Assembly: GCA_028683835.1 (NCBI GenBank)
Contig: JAQUHB010000008.1
Span: 34,618 to 98,617 of the forward strand
Length of the DNA: 64,000 nucleotides
From: Sulfurimonadaceae bacterium
GTDB taxonomy: Bacteria > Campylobacterota > Campylobacteria > Campylobacterales > Sulfurimonadaceae
Reading direction: 5' to 3'
Part shown: positions 17,412 to 25,493 of the stretch, piece by piece
Layout: every line of letters starts with the position of its first letter
Position numbering within the stretch: the first letter of the stretch is position 1
Program-made: the position numbers and the translations under genes
The notes under the pieces: generated by a model
Database searches by the model: none
Told to the model about the DNA's origin: nothing
What the model saw: the letters and a program-made list of their open reading frames with translations, nothing else

Positions 17412-18046
17412 TAGTGGTGTCCTCCTACTGGTAAGTGAGTCAATTTATTAAATAGTGAATAACCTTCAATACGCTCAGATGCTAATGGATTTAGATTTAC
17501 ATCACCGCCACCTACATAGTAATGATGAGGGTCTGTACCTTTTTCAGGTTTTCTCACTCTTGTATCTCTATGATCTTGAATATATTTGCTTATATTTGAT
17601 GTTGGATCATCCAAATCACCAAAAATATTTGCTTCAACTGGACAGGCAACCACACAAGCTGGCATCATGCTAGACGCAATACGGTGCGCACAATATGTAC
17701 ATTTATCTGCTGTTTGTGTTTCAGGATCTATATAAATAGCACCATATGGACAAGCCATAATACAACCAGCACATCCGATACAACGTTCTTTATCTATATT
17801 AACAATCCCATTGTCAATATAGTGCAAAGCACTTACTGGACAGATACGCTCACAAGGTGCATTCGCACAATGGTTACAACGTAATGGAGTAAATGTACGC
17901 TTTGTTTCAGGGTACATTCCAACATCTATATACTTAACGCGAAGTCTCCATGTACTGAGTGGAACTTCATTTTCCACCTTACATGCCACCTCACAACCTT
18001 TACATCCCATACAAAGATGTAAATCAACTAGAAAGCCCAATTGCAT
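17411..18046 (-). CDS. Four-cluster [4Fe-4S] electron-transfer subunit (PsrB/DmsB/TtrB-like)
   Basis: Sixteen cysteines in four ferredoxin-type groups are visible: CMGCKGCEVACK near residue 12, CNHCANAPCERICP near 57, CIGCAGCIMACP near 88 and CTYCAHRIASSMMPACVVACP near 115. This is the standard electron wire between a molybdopterin subunit and an NrfD-type anchor. No Tat signal is present, so it must be exported together with the Tat-bearing catalytic subunit. It is the first gene of the operon and has a strong ribosome binding site (GAAGGAGA) before ATG. A -10 element lies about 60 bases upstream. Confidence 0.9.
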   Translation of the reverse strand: MQLGFLVDLHLCMGCKGCEVACKVENEVPLSTWRLRVKYIDVGMYPETKRTFTPLRCNHCANAPCERICPVSALHYIDNGIVNIDKERCIGCAGCIMACPYGAIYIDPETQTADKCTYCAHRIASSMMPACVVACPVEANIFGDLDDPTSNISKYIQDHRDTRVRKPEKGTDPHHYYVGGGDVNLNPLASERIEGYSLFNKLTHLPVGGHH

Positions 18047-18105
18047 ATACTCTCCTTCACCTACTCTAGTAGATATTTAGCGTTTTATTAGTAGAACTAA
18101 TTTTT

Positions 18106-18111
18106 ATTATA
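18106..18111 (-). promoter_or_regulatory. Probable -10 element of the molybdoenzyme operon
   Basis: Read on the minus strand this is TATAAT in an AT-rich context, about 60 bases upstream of the Fe-S subunit ATG. The 267-base gap 18047-18313 holds no ORF; its remaining sequence is AT-rich and contains only this promoter and a hairpin next to hisD. Confidence 0.5.
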
Positions 18112-18274
18112 AAAATACCGTACAACACGACACTTACTGCATTTTCGCTGATTGATATTAGCCTATGTTTCTTTAACTGAAACTAAAATTGTATTAATTT
18201 TTTTGATAAAAGTGTGATAAATGAGGATTTGAGTAATAAGAGAAGAAAGATTATTTTTTATAATATATGAACGA

Positions 18275-18295
18275 GAACTCTTATAGAAAGAGTTC
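18275..18295 (-). terminator. Possible hisD operon terminator
   Basis: GAACTCT and AGAGTTC form a 7-pair stem with a 7-base loop, 19 bases beyond the hisD stop on the minus strand. The following bases are AT-rich but not a clean T run. Confidence 0.4.
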
Positions 18296-18313
18296 ATCAA
18301 TTTTATTTAATAT

Positions 18314-19603
18314 CTAATTAAGTCGAACGCGTACCGACTGTTCATGTGCAGTCAAACCTTCAGTATTGGCTATCATCGCACAAGCTTCTCCGATCTCATT
18401 GATAGCTTTAGAACTAAATGAGATGATAGAGCTTTTTTTCATAAAATTTTCTACTCCAAGCGGAGAGTAAAACTTTGCCGTTCCACCCGTTGGAAGTGTG
18501 TGATTTGGTCCTGCTACATAATCGCCTATCGCTTCAGGAGTATTGTGTCCCAAAAAGATAGCTCCTGCATGCTTTATATACGGTAGTAGTTCAAAAGGAT
18601 TATTTGTCGCCACTTCAAGGTGTTCTGGCGCTATCTTATTCATAAGAATTATTGCTTCGTCCATCGTTTTGGATACTATGATTGCTCCACGCTCTTCTAT
18701 AGATTTTCTCGCTATCTCTTCTCGAGGCAGTTTTATGAGCCAGTTTTCTATCTCTTTTTTTACCTCTTGTGCCAGTTTTTCAGATGTAGTTATAAGGATA
18801 GAACTTGCCATCTCATCATGTTCAGCCTGAGAAAGCATATCTATAGCCATATGTGAAGGATTAGCACTTTCATCAGCTAAGATTCCTATCTCACTTGGTC
18901 CTGCGATCATATCTATGTTCACGTCACCAAAAACCATCTTTTTTGCAGTTGCCACAAAGATATTTCCCGGTCCTGTAATAACATCCACTTTTGGAATCGT
19001 CTCAGTGCCATACGCCATAGCAGCTATCGCGCTCGCACCTCCGACCTTATAGACTTCACTCACTCCACAAAGATGACAAGCTGCAAGAAGAAGTTCATTT
19101 GGCTCATTGTCAGGTGTCGGAGTACAAATAACTATCTTCTCGACTCCCGCAACTTGAGCAGGAATAACATTCATCAAAAGTGAAGATGGATAAGCGGCTT
19201 TTCCACCAGGAATATATAACCCTGCAGAATCAACAGGCGTCACTTTTTGGCCCAAAATCGTTCCATTTTCTTCTGTATCAAACCAGCTTTTTGGTTTTTG
19301 TTTTTGGTGATAGACTTTGATGCGATCATACGCAAGATGTAAAGCGGCTTTAAGATCTTTATCCAGTACATCATAAGCGTTTTTCATCAGTGTCACATCT
19401 ATTTTTAAATCAGCATCATTTTTAGGAGTCCACTTATCAAACTTAGCGATGTGTGATTTTAACGCACTGTTTTTATCTTTTTTGATCTCATCAATAATAC
19501 TACCAACGATAGTGCTTACATGCACCATATCCATCTTACCGCGACCTAATAGTTCTTCAAATTGTGCCTCAAAATTTTGCGAGGAAGTAGTTGTAAAAAT
19601 CAT
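18314..19603 (-). CDS. hisD: Histidinol dehydrogenase
   Basis: The 429-residue product is full length for HisD. It has the ILGQKVTPVDSAGLYIPGG stretch near 120, the VDVITGPGN signature near 207, the DMIAGPSEIG segment near 233, and the zinc-site HNTPEAIGDYVAGPNHTLPT region near 350-372. It oxidises L-histidinol to histidine in two NAD-dependent steps at the end of histidine synthesis. It overlaps the upstream thioredoxin-like gene by 4 bases; the group aroK, thioredoxin-like gene, hisD is one operon. hisA and hisH are in the window but about 35 kb away, so the pathway genes are scattered, as in other Campylobacterota. Confidence 0.97.
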   Translation of the reverse strand: MIFTTTSSQNFEAQFEELLGRGKMDMVHVSTIVGSIIDEIKKDKNSALKSHIAKFDKWTPKNDADLKIDVTLMKNAYDVLDKDLKAALHLAYDRIKVYHQKQKPKSWFDTEENGTILGQKVTPVDSAGLYIPGGKAAYPSSLLMNVIPAQVAGVEKIVICTPTPDNEPNELLLAACHLCGVSEVYKVGGASAIAAMAYGTETIPKVDVITGPGNIFVATAKKMVFGDVNIDMIAGPSEIGILADESANPSHMAIDMLSQAEHDEMASSILITTSEKLAQEVKKEIENWLIKLPREEIARKSIEERGAIIVSKTMDEAIILMNKIAPEHLEVATNNPFELLPYIKHAGAIFLGHNTPEAIGDYVAGPNHTLPTGGTAKFYSPLGVENFMKKSSIISFSSKAINEIGEACAMIANTEGLTAHEQSVRVRLN

Positions 19604-20049
19604 AATCTGCTCTTCATATAGTTAATTTGTTGTTCTTGTTTTTGTATAGCAAAACTTTTTGATACCGTATCCAAAATCTTTAAAAGATTTTTTTCGTCCA
19701 CAGCACCCATGATAGGCTCACTCATAGCTTTTCCCTCATCATCCAAAAACCAGATAGTTGGAGTAGCAGGACGCCAAAACTCTTCTGGAAAAGCGTCATC
19801 ATCATCATCTGTATATGCGATGTATGTTACATAGTCTTTATTTAATGTTTCTATAACAGCATCTTTTGAAAGCGTTTCTTTTTCAAGCATAACACAGTAT
19901 TTACATGTATGACGCGAAACGATAAACATGATTGGTTTTTGTACTATATCTGCTTGAATCAGCGCATTTTTAAAGCTTTTTTGTAAAGCAAGTTCAGATC
20001 CAAAAAGATTCATAAATACTATTAACGCGAGTAAAACAATTTTTTTCAT
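19600..20049 (-). CDS. Periplasmic thioredoxin-fold protein
   Basis: A signal peptide (KKIVLLALIVFMNLFGSELA) precedes a thioredoxin-like domain with the motif RHTCKYCVMLEKETL (CKYC near residues 49-52) and a cis-proline loop ATPTIWFLDDEGK near 93-105. The layout recalls SoxW/DsbC-reductant-like single-domain proteins of sulfur oxidisers. It probably reduces a periplasmic partner. The gene lies between aroK and hisD with 4-base overlaps on both sides, which indicates co-translation but gives no functional clue. The partner is unknown. Confidence 0.8.
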   Translation of the reverse strand: MKKIVLLALIVFMNLFGSELALQKSFKNALIQADIVQKPIMFIVSRHTCKYCVMLEKETLSKDAVIETLNKDYVTYIAYTDDDDDAFPEEFWRPATPTIWFLDDEGKAMSEPIMGAVDEKNLLKILDTVSKSFAIQKQEQQINYMKSRL

Positions 20050-20561
20050 AACTTAGCCTTTTTTTGGATCTCTTTTACGATATCTTCGACACTTTTATCC
20101 GTAACATCTATAACGATATCTGCAACTTTTTTATATTGTGCTTCTCTCTCAGTATAAAGAGCTTTTGCACGTTCAAGATCTTGCATCAATGGACGTTTTT
20201 TAAGCTTACTGGCTGCATTTGGATGATTCATGATTCTCCCATGAATTTTTTCAAAAGGGGAATCTAACAAAATAACCGTTCCAATTTTATTAAGGTTTTT
20301 GACTTTATAAAATCCGCCACCAGTTGAGATGAGCGTATCTTTTACACTTTTTTCAAGCCACTTTGCAACTTTAAATTCTATATCTCTAAAATACACTTCA
20401 CCCTCAGCTGCAAAGATCTTTTTGATACTTCTATTTTCCATACTTTCTATGATGTCATCTGTATCGAGTGCAACAATTCCAAGTTGCTTAACCATTTCAC
20501 GAGCCACACTACCCTTTCCAACACCCATAAAACCTATCAATACAATATTTTTCATTCTCAT
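20046..20561 (-). CDS. aroK: Shikimate kinase
   Basis: The 171-residue protein has the AroK fold signatures: the P-loop GFMGVGKGS near residue 9, DTDD near 33, the substrate-binding FRDIEFKVAKWL, the STGGGF motif near 80, and the lid RPLMQDLERAKALYTEREAQY. It phosphorylates shikimate in chorismate synthesis. The P-loop is unusual: the lysine is followed by Gly-Ser and not directly by Ser/Thr as in GxxGxGK(S/T). A second ATG lies two codons in (20555). It overlaps the thioredoxin-like gene by 4 bases and is divergent from the cupin gene. Confidence 0.92.
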   Translation of the reverse strand: MRMKNIVLIGFMGVGKGSVAREMVKQLGIVALDTDDIIESMENRSIKKIFAAEGEVYFRDIEFKVAKWLEKSVKDTLISTGGGFYKVKNLNKIGTVILLDSPFEKIHGRIMNHPNAASKLKKRPLMQDLERAKALYTEREAQYKKVADIVIDVTDKSVEDIVKEIQKKAKL

Positions 20562-20638
20562 TTTTCTTTATTTTAATTTCTTAATTGACGAGGATTATAC
20601 TTTAAATGGGCTGACATGCACTTAAAGGAATTTTTGAC

Positions 20639-20644
20639 TACAAT
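20639..20644 (+). promoter_or_regulatory. Probable -10 element of the cupin gene
   Basis: TACAAT ends 7 bases before the ATG at 20652. If this is the active promoter, the transcript would start at or next to the start codon and be leaderless. No purine-rich ribosome binding site lies between it and the ATG. Confidence 0.45.
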
Positions 20645-20651
20645 ACTTTTT

Positions 20652-20966
20652 ATGAATAAGGATAAACACAATATCTTCAAAAATCTTATAGAACCTAAAG
20701 TAGGCGATGAGATCTTTAGCACTCTTTTAGAGCATAAAAATATCAAGATCGAGCTTATAAACTCCAACTCCGTCATATATGGAAAGAGTTATCAACAAGA
20801 ACAAGATGAATGGATTCTTCTACTAGAAGGTGAAGCAACTTTAGAAGTTGAAGGCGTTGCACAGCTTTTAAAAACTGGAGATTATCTTTTTATATCAGCA
20901 CAAACCGTACATAGAGTTCTTTTTACAGATAAAAAAACTCTATGGCTTGCGATTCATGTTTTCTAA
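20652..20966 (+). CDS. Small cupin-domain protein
   Basis: The protein is about 104 residues with a single cupin barrel: the first motif reads [19 protein letters not shown] and the second [18 protein letters not shown]. The first motif lacks the usual HxH pair, so metal binding is uncertain. Small cupins of this kind often protect or sense small molecules; no ligand can be named. I chose ATG at 20652 because it sits behind a -10 element and because the sequence before it does not look cupin-like; an ATG at 20616 is also in frame and would add 12 residues. The gene is divergent from aroK and ends with a 4-base convergent overlap with the chemoreceptor gene. Confidence 0.75.
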   Translation: MNKDKHNIFKNLIEPKVGDEIFSTLLEHKNIKIELINSNSVIYGKSYQQEQDEWILLLEGEATLEVEGVAQLLKTGDYLFISAQTVHRVLFTDKKTLWLAIHVF

Positions 20967-22552
20967 CTTCTAAACTCATCTATTCTTGATTTAAGAGAAT
21001 TTGCAACTTCTAGAAGTTTTGTAGATTCACTGTCTATCATATTAACGCTATTTTCATTTTGTCTTGAGTATTCATCTATTTGATTGACTTTCTCAATAAT
21101 CCACTCGATATTTTTTACTATTTCATGCATATCATCAAAAGATTTATCGGCTACCTCAAGTGAATAATTCATAGCATCAGAAGTGATATTTATTTTATTT
21201 TCAACATCAGATGAGATATCTGTCAAAGCTGATAAATTTGAAGCATTATGTCCCATACTGTCGCTCACATCATTGATAGACTGAACGATTGTTCCTATGC
21301 TTATTTCTATTTGCATAAGACTTTTTTGCGTGCGCTCTGCAAGTTTTCTCACCTCATCTGCTACAACGGCAAATCCACGACCATGTTCTCCAGCACGCGC
21401 CGCTTCGATGGCCGCATTTAATGCTAAAAGATTTGTCTGATCTGCAATATCTTTGATGATATTGAGAACATCTTTTACATTATTCGCATCACTTTTCAAA
21501 CCCTCAAGTTGATGTGAAAGTTCAGTTTCAACTTCCATATACTGATCTACTTTATAAACAAGATTACTTAACGCATCTTTTGCAGTTAAAAGCTCTGCAC
21601 TTGCAGATGAGATATGCTGTTGCGTTTCTTTGGTAACTTCAATCGATCGTCCTAATATCGTTTTAATCGAACCTGTTTTTTGTGTTGTTTGGTTTACGAT
21701 ATCTCGCTCTTTTGAGATACTTTTATTGATCAATTCTGCTTGATCCGACATATTTCTTGCTATGGAAGTATTTTTATCACCCAGATTTTTAACTTCATTT
21801 ACAGTATCTTGGACAACTTCTATAAAACTGTTTACTGATGACGCGGCATATGCAAACTCATCTTTGCCTGAAGCTTGAATACGTTTTGTCAAATCTTTAT
21901 CACCCTCAACCAAAGAATGTGCACGATTTCCAAGATCTTCAAGTGGAGCAATAATAGCCCTTGAAAAAAACCAGATCACAATAGCTACGAAAACAAAACA
22001 TATCGCTAATAAATAAAGGAGTAAAGTCACTTGGGTATGCTTAATCTCAGCATCATTTCCCTCTAATGAAACTGTCATATCCATAACACCCAACACATCG
22101 CCTTTTTGGACATTACCATGACACTGCAGACATTTTTCATCTGCAATAAGAGGTTTTAAGAGACGTATCGAATGATGAGGATTTTGCAATTCTATAGTAG
22201 TGGATTTTTTAGTATTAAAGACATCAAGCACTGCACTGTCTTGACTTACTTTATCAGCAAGTCCAAAAAGCTCGATCACTTTTGAAGATTTTGAAACACT
22301 GATATTATCGACTCCAGTGATAATATGCTGCGATTCTTTAAGAGTATCGTTAACAACGGCTGGGTCTCCGGAAATCATACTTCTAGAAAGTGTTTGAAAA
22401 ACAGAACCACTCAACATCTGTAAAGATTTTTGAGCTGTTTGATTGGAAAAAGCATTAAATGTAGCTGAAAGATAGACATAAATTCCTAAAATACCAAATA
22501 AACTAATCACGATAGTAGAAAACATAATTTTTGATTTTACCGTTGAAAGCAT
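20963..22552 (-). CDS. Methyl-accepting chemotaxis protein with a CxxCH periplasmic domain
   Basis: The 529-residue receptor has a membrane segment at about 10-30, a periplasmic domain to about 170, a second membrane segment ([20 protein letters not shown]), a HAMP domain, and the cytoplasmic signalling domain with the highly conserved hairpin ([20 protein letters not shown] near 385). The periplasmic domain carries CLQCH at 141-145, the motif for covalent haem c attachment, just before the second membrane segment. Similar single-haem sensor domains occur in DUF3365-type proteins. It may therefore sense redox state or a gas. It lies tail to tail with the cupin gene and divergent from fba. Confidence 0.9.
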   Translation of the reverse strand: MLSTVKSKIMFSTIVISLFGILGIYVYLSATFNAFSNQTAQKSLQMLSGSVFQTLSRSMISGDPAVVNDTLKESQHIITGVDNISVSKSSKVIELFGLADKVSQDSAVLDVFNTKKSTTIELQNPHHSIRLLKPLIADEKCLQCHGNVQKGDVLGVMDMTVSLEGNDAEIKHTQVTLLLYLLAICFVFVAIVIWFFSRAIIAPLEDLGNRAHSLVEGDKDLTKRIQASGKDEFAYAASSVNSFIEVVQDTVNEVKNLGDKNTSIARNMSDQAELINKSISKERDIVNQTTQKTGSIKTILGRSIEVTKETQQHISSASAELLTAKDALSNLVYKVDQYMEVETELSHQLEGLKSDANNVKDVLNIIKDIADQTNLLALNAAIEAARAGEHGRGFAVVADEVRKLAERTQKSLMQIEISIGTIVQSINDVSDSMGHNASNLSALTDISSDVENKINITSDAMNYSLEVADKSFDDMHEIVKNIEWIIEKVNQIDEYSRQNENSVNMIDSESTKLLEVANSLKSRIDEFRS

Positions 22553-22622
22553 TTTAAATCCCTATTTATTTCATTGGACATTATTGTAGCACATCGAAAG
22601 CTATATTAAAAGAAGAATTTAG

Positions 22623-22628
22623 TACAAT
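22623..22628 (+). promoter_or_regulatory. Probable -10 element of fba
   Basis: TACAAT lies 30 bases before the fba ATG. AAGG at 22645-22648 is the ribosome binding site, 9 bases before the ATG at 22658. Confidence 0.5.
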
Positions 22629-22657
22629 CCTACCATAAAATAATAAGGTTGATAGAT

Positions 22658-23737
22658 ATGAGTACACGTATTTTAAATTTAGTGAAACCTGGTGTATTAT
22701 CCGGTGATGATGTCAGTAAAGTTTACAATGCCGCTAAAGTGCTAGGATTTGCTATACCTGCTGTAAACGTTGTTGGTACAGATTCTATCAATGCTGTTTT
22801 AGAAGCTGCAAAGATTGTGAATTCTCCTGTTATTATCCAATTTTCAAATGGCGGTTCAAGTTATTATGCTGGAAAAGGTATAAGCAACGAAAATGAAAAA
22901 GCAGCGATTGTCGGTGCTATCTCAGGGGCCAAACATGTACATCTTATGGCTGAAGCATATGGCATTCCTGTTATCCTCCATACAGATCACGCAGCGAAAA
23001 AACTTCTCCCTTGGATAGATGGTTTACTTGATGCGAGTGAAGCGCATTTTCAAGCAACTGGAAAACCACTTTTTAGTTCACACATGCTTGATCTTTCGGA
23101 AGAGCCGATAGAAGAAAATATTGCTATATGTAAAGAGTATCTCAAACGTATGGACAAGATCGGAATGACTTTGGAAATCGAGCTTGGTGTTACAGGCGGA
23201 GAAGAGGATGGCGTAGATAACTCTCATCTTGATAACGCTTTGCTTTATACTCAGCCTGAAGAGGTCGCTTATGCATATGAGCAACTTTTAGAAGTAAGTC
23301 CTAGATTTACTATTGCTGCTTCATTTGGAAATGTTCACGGAGTTTATAAGCCAGGGAATGTTGTCCTGACTCCAAAAATCCTTGATAACTCTCAAAAATA
23401 TATTCAAGAGAAATTCAATACTGCGGAAAAACCTGTAAATTTTGTATTTCATGGTGGAAGCGGTTCAACTTTAGAAGAGATCCGCGAAGCAATTAGCTAT
23501 GGTGTTATCAAGATGAACATCGACACAGATACACAGTGGGCTACTTGGATCGGTGTAAAAGAGTACGCTGAGAAGTATCATGATTACCTACAAGGTCAAA
23601 TCGGAAATCCAGAGGGTGAAGAGAAACCAAATAAAAAATATTATGATCCAAGAAAATGGCTGAGAGCTGGGCAAGAAACGCTTGTAAAACGCGTGAAAGA
23701 GGCATTTACTGACCTAAATGGTTTAGATCGAAACTAA
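22658..23737 (+). CDS. fbaA: Class II fructose-bisphosphate aldolase
   Basis: From the ATG at 22658 the product is 359 residues, the same length as E. coli FbaA; a TTG at 22649 is in frame but the ribosome binding site fits the ATG. Class IIA features are visible: zinc and catalytic residues in VILHTDHAAKK near 107-117, the EIELGVTGGEEDGV segment, FGNVHGVYKPG near 224, FVFHGGSGS near 263 and MNIDTDTQWA near 285. It cleaves fructose 1,6-bisphosphate to DHAP and glyceraldehyde 3-phosphate and here mainly serves gluconeogenesis. In C. jejuni the gene sits beside peb4; here a PLP-enzyme gene on the other strand lies between the PEB4-like gene and fba. Confidence 0.96.
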   Translation: MSTRILNLVKPGVLSGDDVSKVYNAAKVLGFAIPAVNVVGTDSINAVLEAAKIVNSPVIIQFSNGGSSYYAGKGISNENEKAAIVGAISGAKHVHLMAEAYGIPVILHTDHAAKKLLPWIDGLLDASEAHFQATGKPLFSSHMLDLSEEPIEENIAICKEYLKRMDKIGMTLEIELGVTGGEEDGVDNSHLDNALLYTQPEEVAYAYEQLLEVSPRFTIAASFGNVHGVYKPGNVVLTPKILDNSQKYIQEKFNTAEKPVNFVFHGGSGSTLEEIREAISYGVIKMNIDTDTQWATWIGVKEYAEKYHDYLQGQIGNPEGEEKPNKKYYDPRKWLRAGQETLVKRVKEAFTDLNGLDRN

Positions 23738-24616
23738 TCCTTTATACTTATAACGTTCCAACATACTTGCATTTCCGGTGGTTCCGCCGCTGTGAATGTA
23801 AAGTATCTCTTCATCGGTTTGCTCCAATAGCATCTTCCAAAGTTTTGGTGCATATACTAAATCAAAAACTATTCCCGCCTCTAGAAGCCTTGTATATAAG
23901 TCGAAAAACTCTTTATATGGCTTTGCAAAATGGTATTTTTTCTCAGATTCTAAGATTATTAAATTATTCGGTATTTTCTCTAATGCTGACATTTGCTCTA
24001 AAAGATAAGCTTTATCTCCAATAGTTGGAGTCGTATAGACTTTATATTCTGGCAATGCAAGAGCCAGATAAAGAGCTGTCGTTCCAGTTCCTGCTGGAGT
24101 TGCTAGACTTCGTACACTCGTAGGGCACTTCGCATGTAAGGCAGAGTCAAGTATCTCTTTTGCCAGTTCTTCTACACCAACTCTTGCGCTTTGATCCGCT
24201 CCACCTTGATGCACGACAAAAGTTTTTTCATCCAAATTCAAAGTTAATGTTGCTATAAAATCTCGATACAAGTGATCATCTAACTCTTTGTGAATCATAT
24301 CAAGAGAAAGGGCCTGAGCATAGTTGGAGTCTGAGTTTTCTTTTATATGCAAAGGTTTTGTATAGTATTCAAAGACCCAGCCTTTTTTGTTACACAGTGC
24401 TGCAAGGGAAAGCATAGCGTTGGATTGAGTGCCACCATAAGAAATTATTTTGGTGAGATTTTCGCTTGGAGTATTGATAAGTGCATAGAGTTTTCTATAT
24501 TTGTTTCCGCTGAGATAGGGATCTAGTAGATCATCACGTTTGACATAGAAAGTTCTTCCATCGAAAATAAACTTTTCGATGGAAGAGAGAGAGCTGTTAT
24601 TTTTTTGCTGGAACAA
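23723..24616 (-). CDS. PLP-dependent enzyme, ACC deaminase/D-cysteine desulfhydrase family
   Basis: The 297-residue protein has the family's N-terminal YVKRDDLLDPYLSGNKYRKL motif (PLP-binding lysine in SGNKYRK near residue 39), the ISYGGTQSNAML substrate loop near 58-69, and the phosphate-binding loop TPAGTGTTALY near 172. Relatives release ammonia and keto acids from 1-aminocyclopropane-carboxylate or D-cysteine; in bacteria like this D-cysteine desulfhydrase is the likelier activity. Its start overlaps the end of the PEB4-like gene by 20 bases and its end overlaps fba tail to tail by 15 bases, so it is tightly packed between two genes that are adjacent in C. jejuni. Confidence 0.85.
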   Translation of the reverse strand: MFQQKNNSSLSSIEKFIFDGRTFYVKRDDLLDPYLSGNKYRKLYALINTPSENLTKIISYGGTQSNAMLSLAALCNKKGWVFEYYTKPLHIKENSDSNYAQALSLDMIHKELDDHLYRDFIATLTLNLDEKTFVVHQGGADQSARVGVEELAKEILDSALHAKCPTSVRSLATPAGTGTTALYLALALPEYKVYTTPTIGDKAYLLEQMSALEKIPNNLIILESEKKYHFAKPYKEFFDLYTRLLEAGIVFDLVYAPKLWKMLLEQTDEEILYIHSGGTTGNASMLERYKYKGLVSI

Positions 24617-25439
24617 TTTTCGCAGTTTTTTGTAGATCTTGCATTTTTGCTTGAACTACAGTCTTAAACTTGTCCATTTTTAGGCGTTGTGCTATAAAGT
24701 TTTTCACTTCACTTAACGCTAACATACGCGCAGGTTTTTTCTCTTTTAGGTAAATAACATGGTATCCAAATTCACTTTTTACAGGCGTAGTAGTAATAGT
24801 TCCTACATTCATACTAAATACAGCTTTATCAAAAGCTGGAACCATCTGACCTTGAGCAAACGTACCTAAATCTCCACCTTTTGGAGCAGAAGGACCTGTC
24901 GAACTTGTTTTAGCTAAAGCCATAAATTTAGTTTCTAAATCAGCAGCTTTTAAATATTTTAGCTGGCTGATAATTTTGTTTGCTTCGTCTTCAGTTTTTA
25001 CTAAAATGTGGTAAGCATGAACACTCTCTTTTTCTTGGAATTCAGCTTTATTTTTGTTGTAATAATCACTGATCTCTTTGTCTGTTACACTCACTTTATC
25101 AGCGACTTTCTTTTGCCAGATTTGAACTGCCAATCTTTTTTTAACTTGTTCACTCACTTTTGTGAATTCATCTTTAAACTCTTTGCTTTTTTCTATACCT
25201 TGCTTTTTAGCATCATCATAAACAACCTCTTGCATCACCATCTCTTGAAGAATACGCTGACCCAATTCTTGTTGTTTGTCTTGAGGTAAAGATGTGAATC
25301 TTCCCTGAGTTGCTTGCATCAAAGCTTCATTGACTTCATCTGAAGTAATAGCTTTACCATTTACAGTTACTAATGTGTTTGCACTTAACGTTGCTGCAAC
25401 TAATACTGCAGAACTTAAAACTCTTTGTACTAAATTCAT
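24597..25439 (-). CDS. Periplasmic parvulin-type prolyl isomerase, PEB4/Cbf2-like
   Basis: A signal peptide (residues 1-20, ending SAVLVAATLSANT) is followed by a SurA-like chaperone region and a parvulin domain (about 138-230) with the motifs HAYHILVKTEDEA, APKGGDLGTFAQGQMVPAFDKAVF and GYHVIYLKEKK. The length and layout match PEB4 of Campylobacter, which helps outer membrane proteins fold. It is transcribed away from the kinase genes, with a 54-base gap upstream. The downstream PLP-enzyme gene overlaps by 20 bases. Confidence 0.92.
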   Translation of the reverse strand: MNLVQRVLSSAVLVAATLSANTLVTVNGKAITSDEVNEALMQATQGRFTSLPQDKQQELGQRILQEMVMQEVVYDDAKKQGIEKSKEFKDEFTKVSEQVKKRLAVQIWQKKVADKVSVTDKEISDYYNKNKAEFQEKESVHAYHILVKTEDEANKIISQLKYLKAADLETKFMALAKTSSTGPSAPKGGDLGTFAQGQMVPAFDKAVFSMNVGTITTTPVKSEFGYHVIYLKEKKPARMLALSEVKNFIAQRLKMDKFKTVVQAKMQDLQKTAKIVPAKK

Positions 25440-25493
25440 CTATTCCCTTTTTTTCTTAGTTAAAGTATTTTAATAGGATTATACCAACAATTA

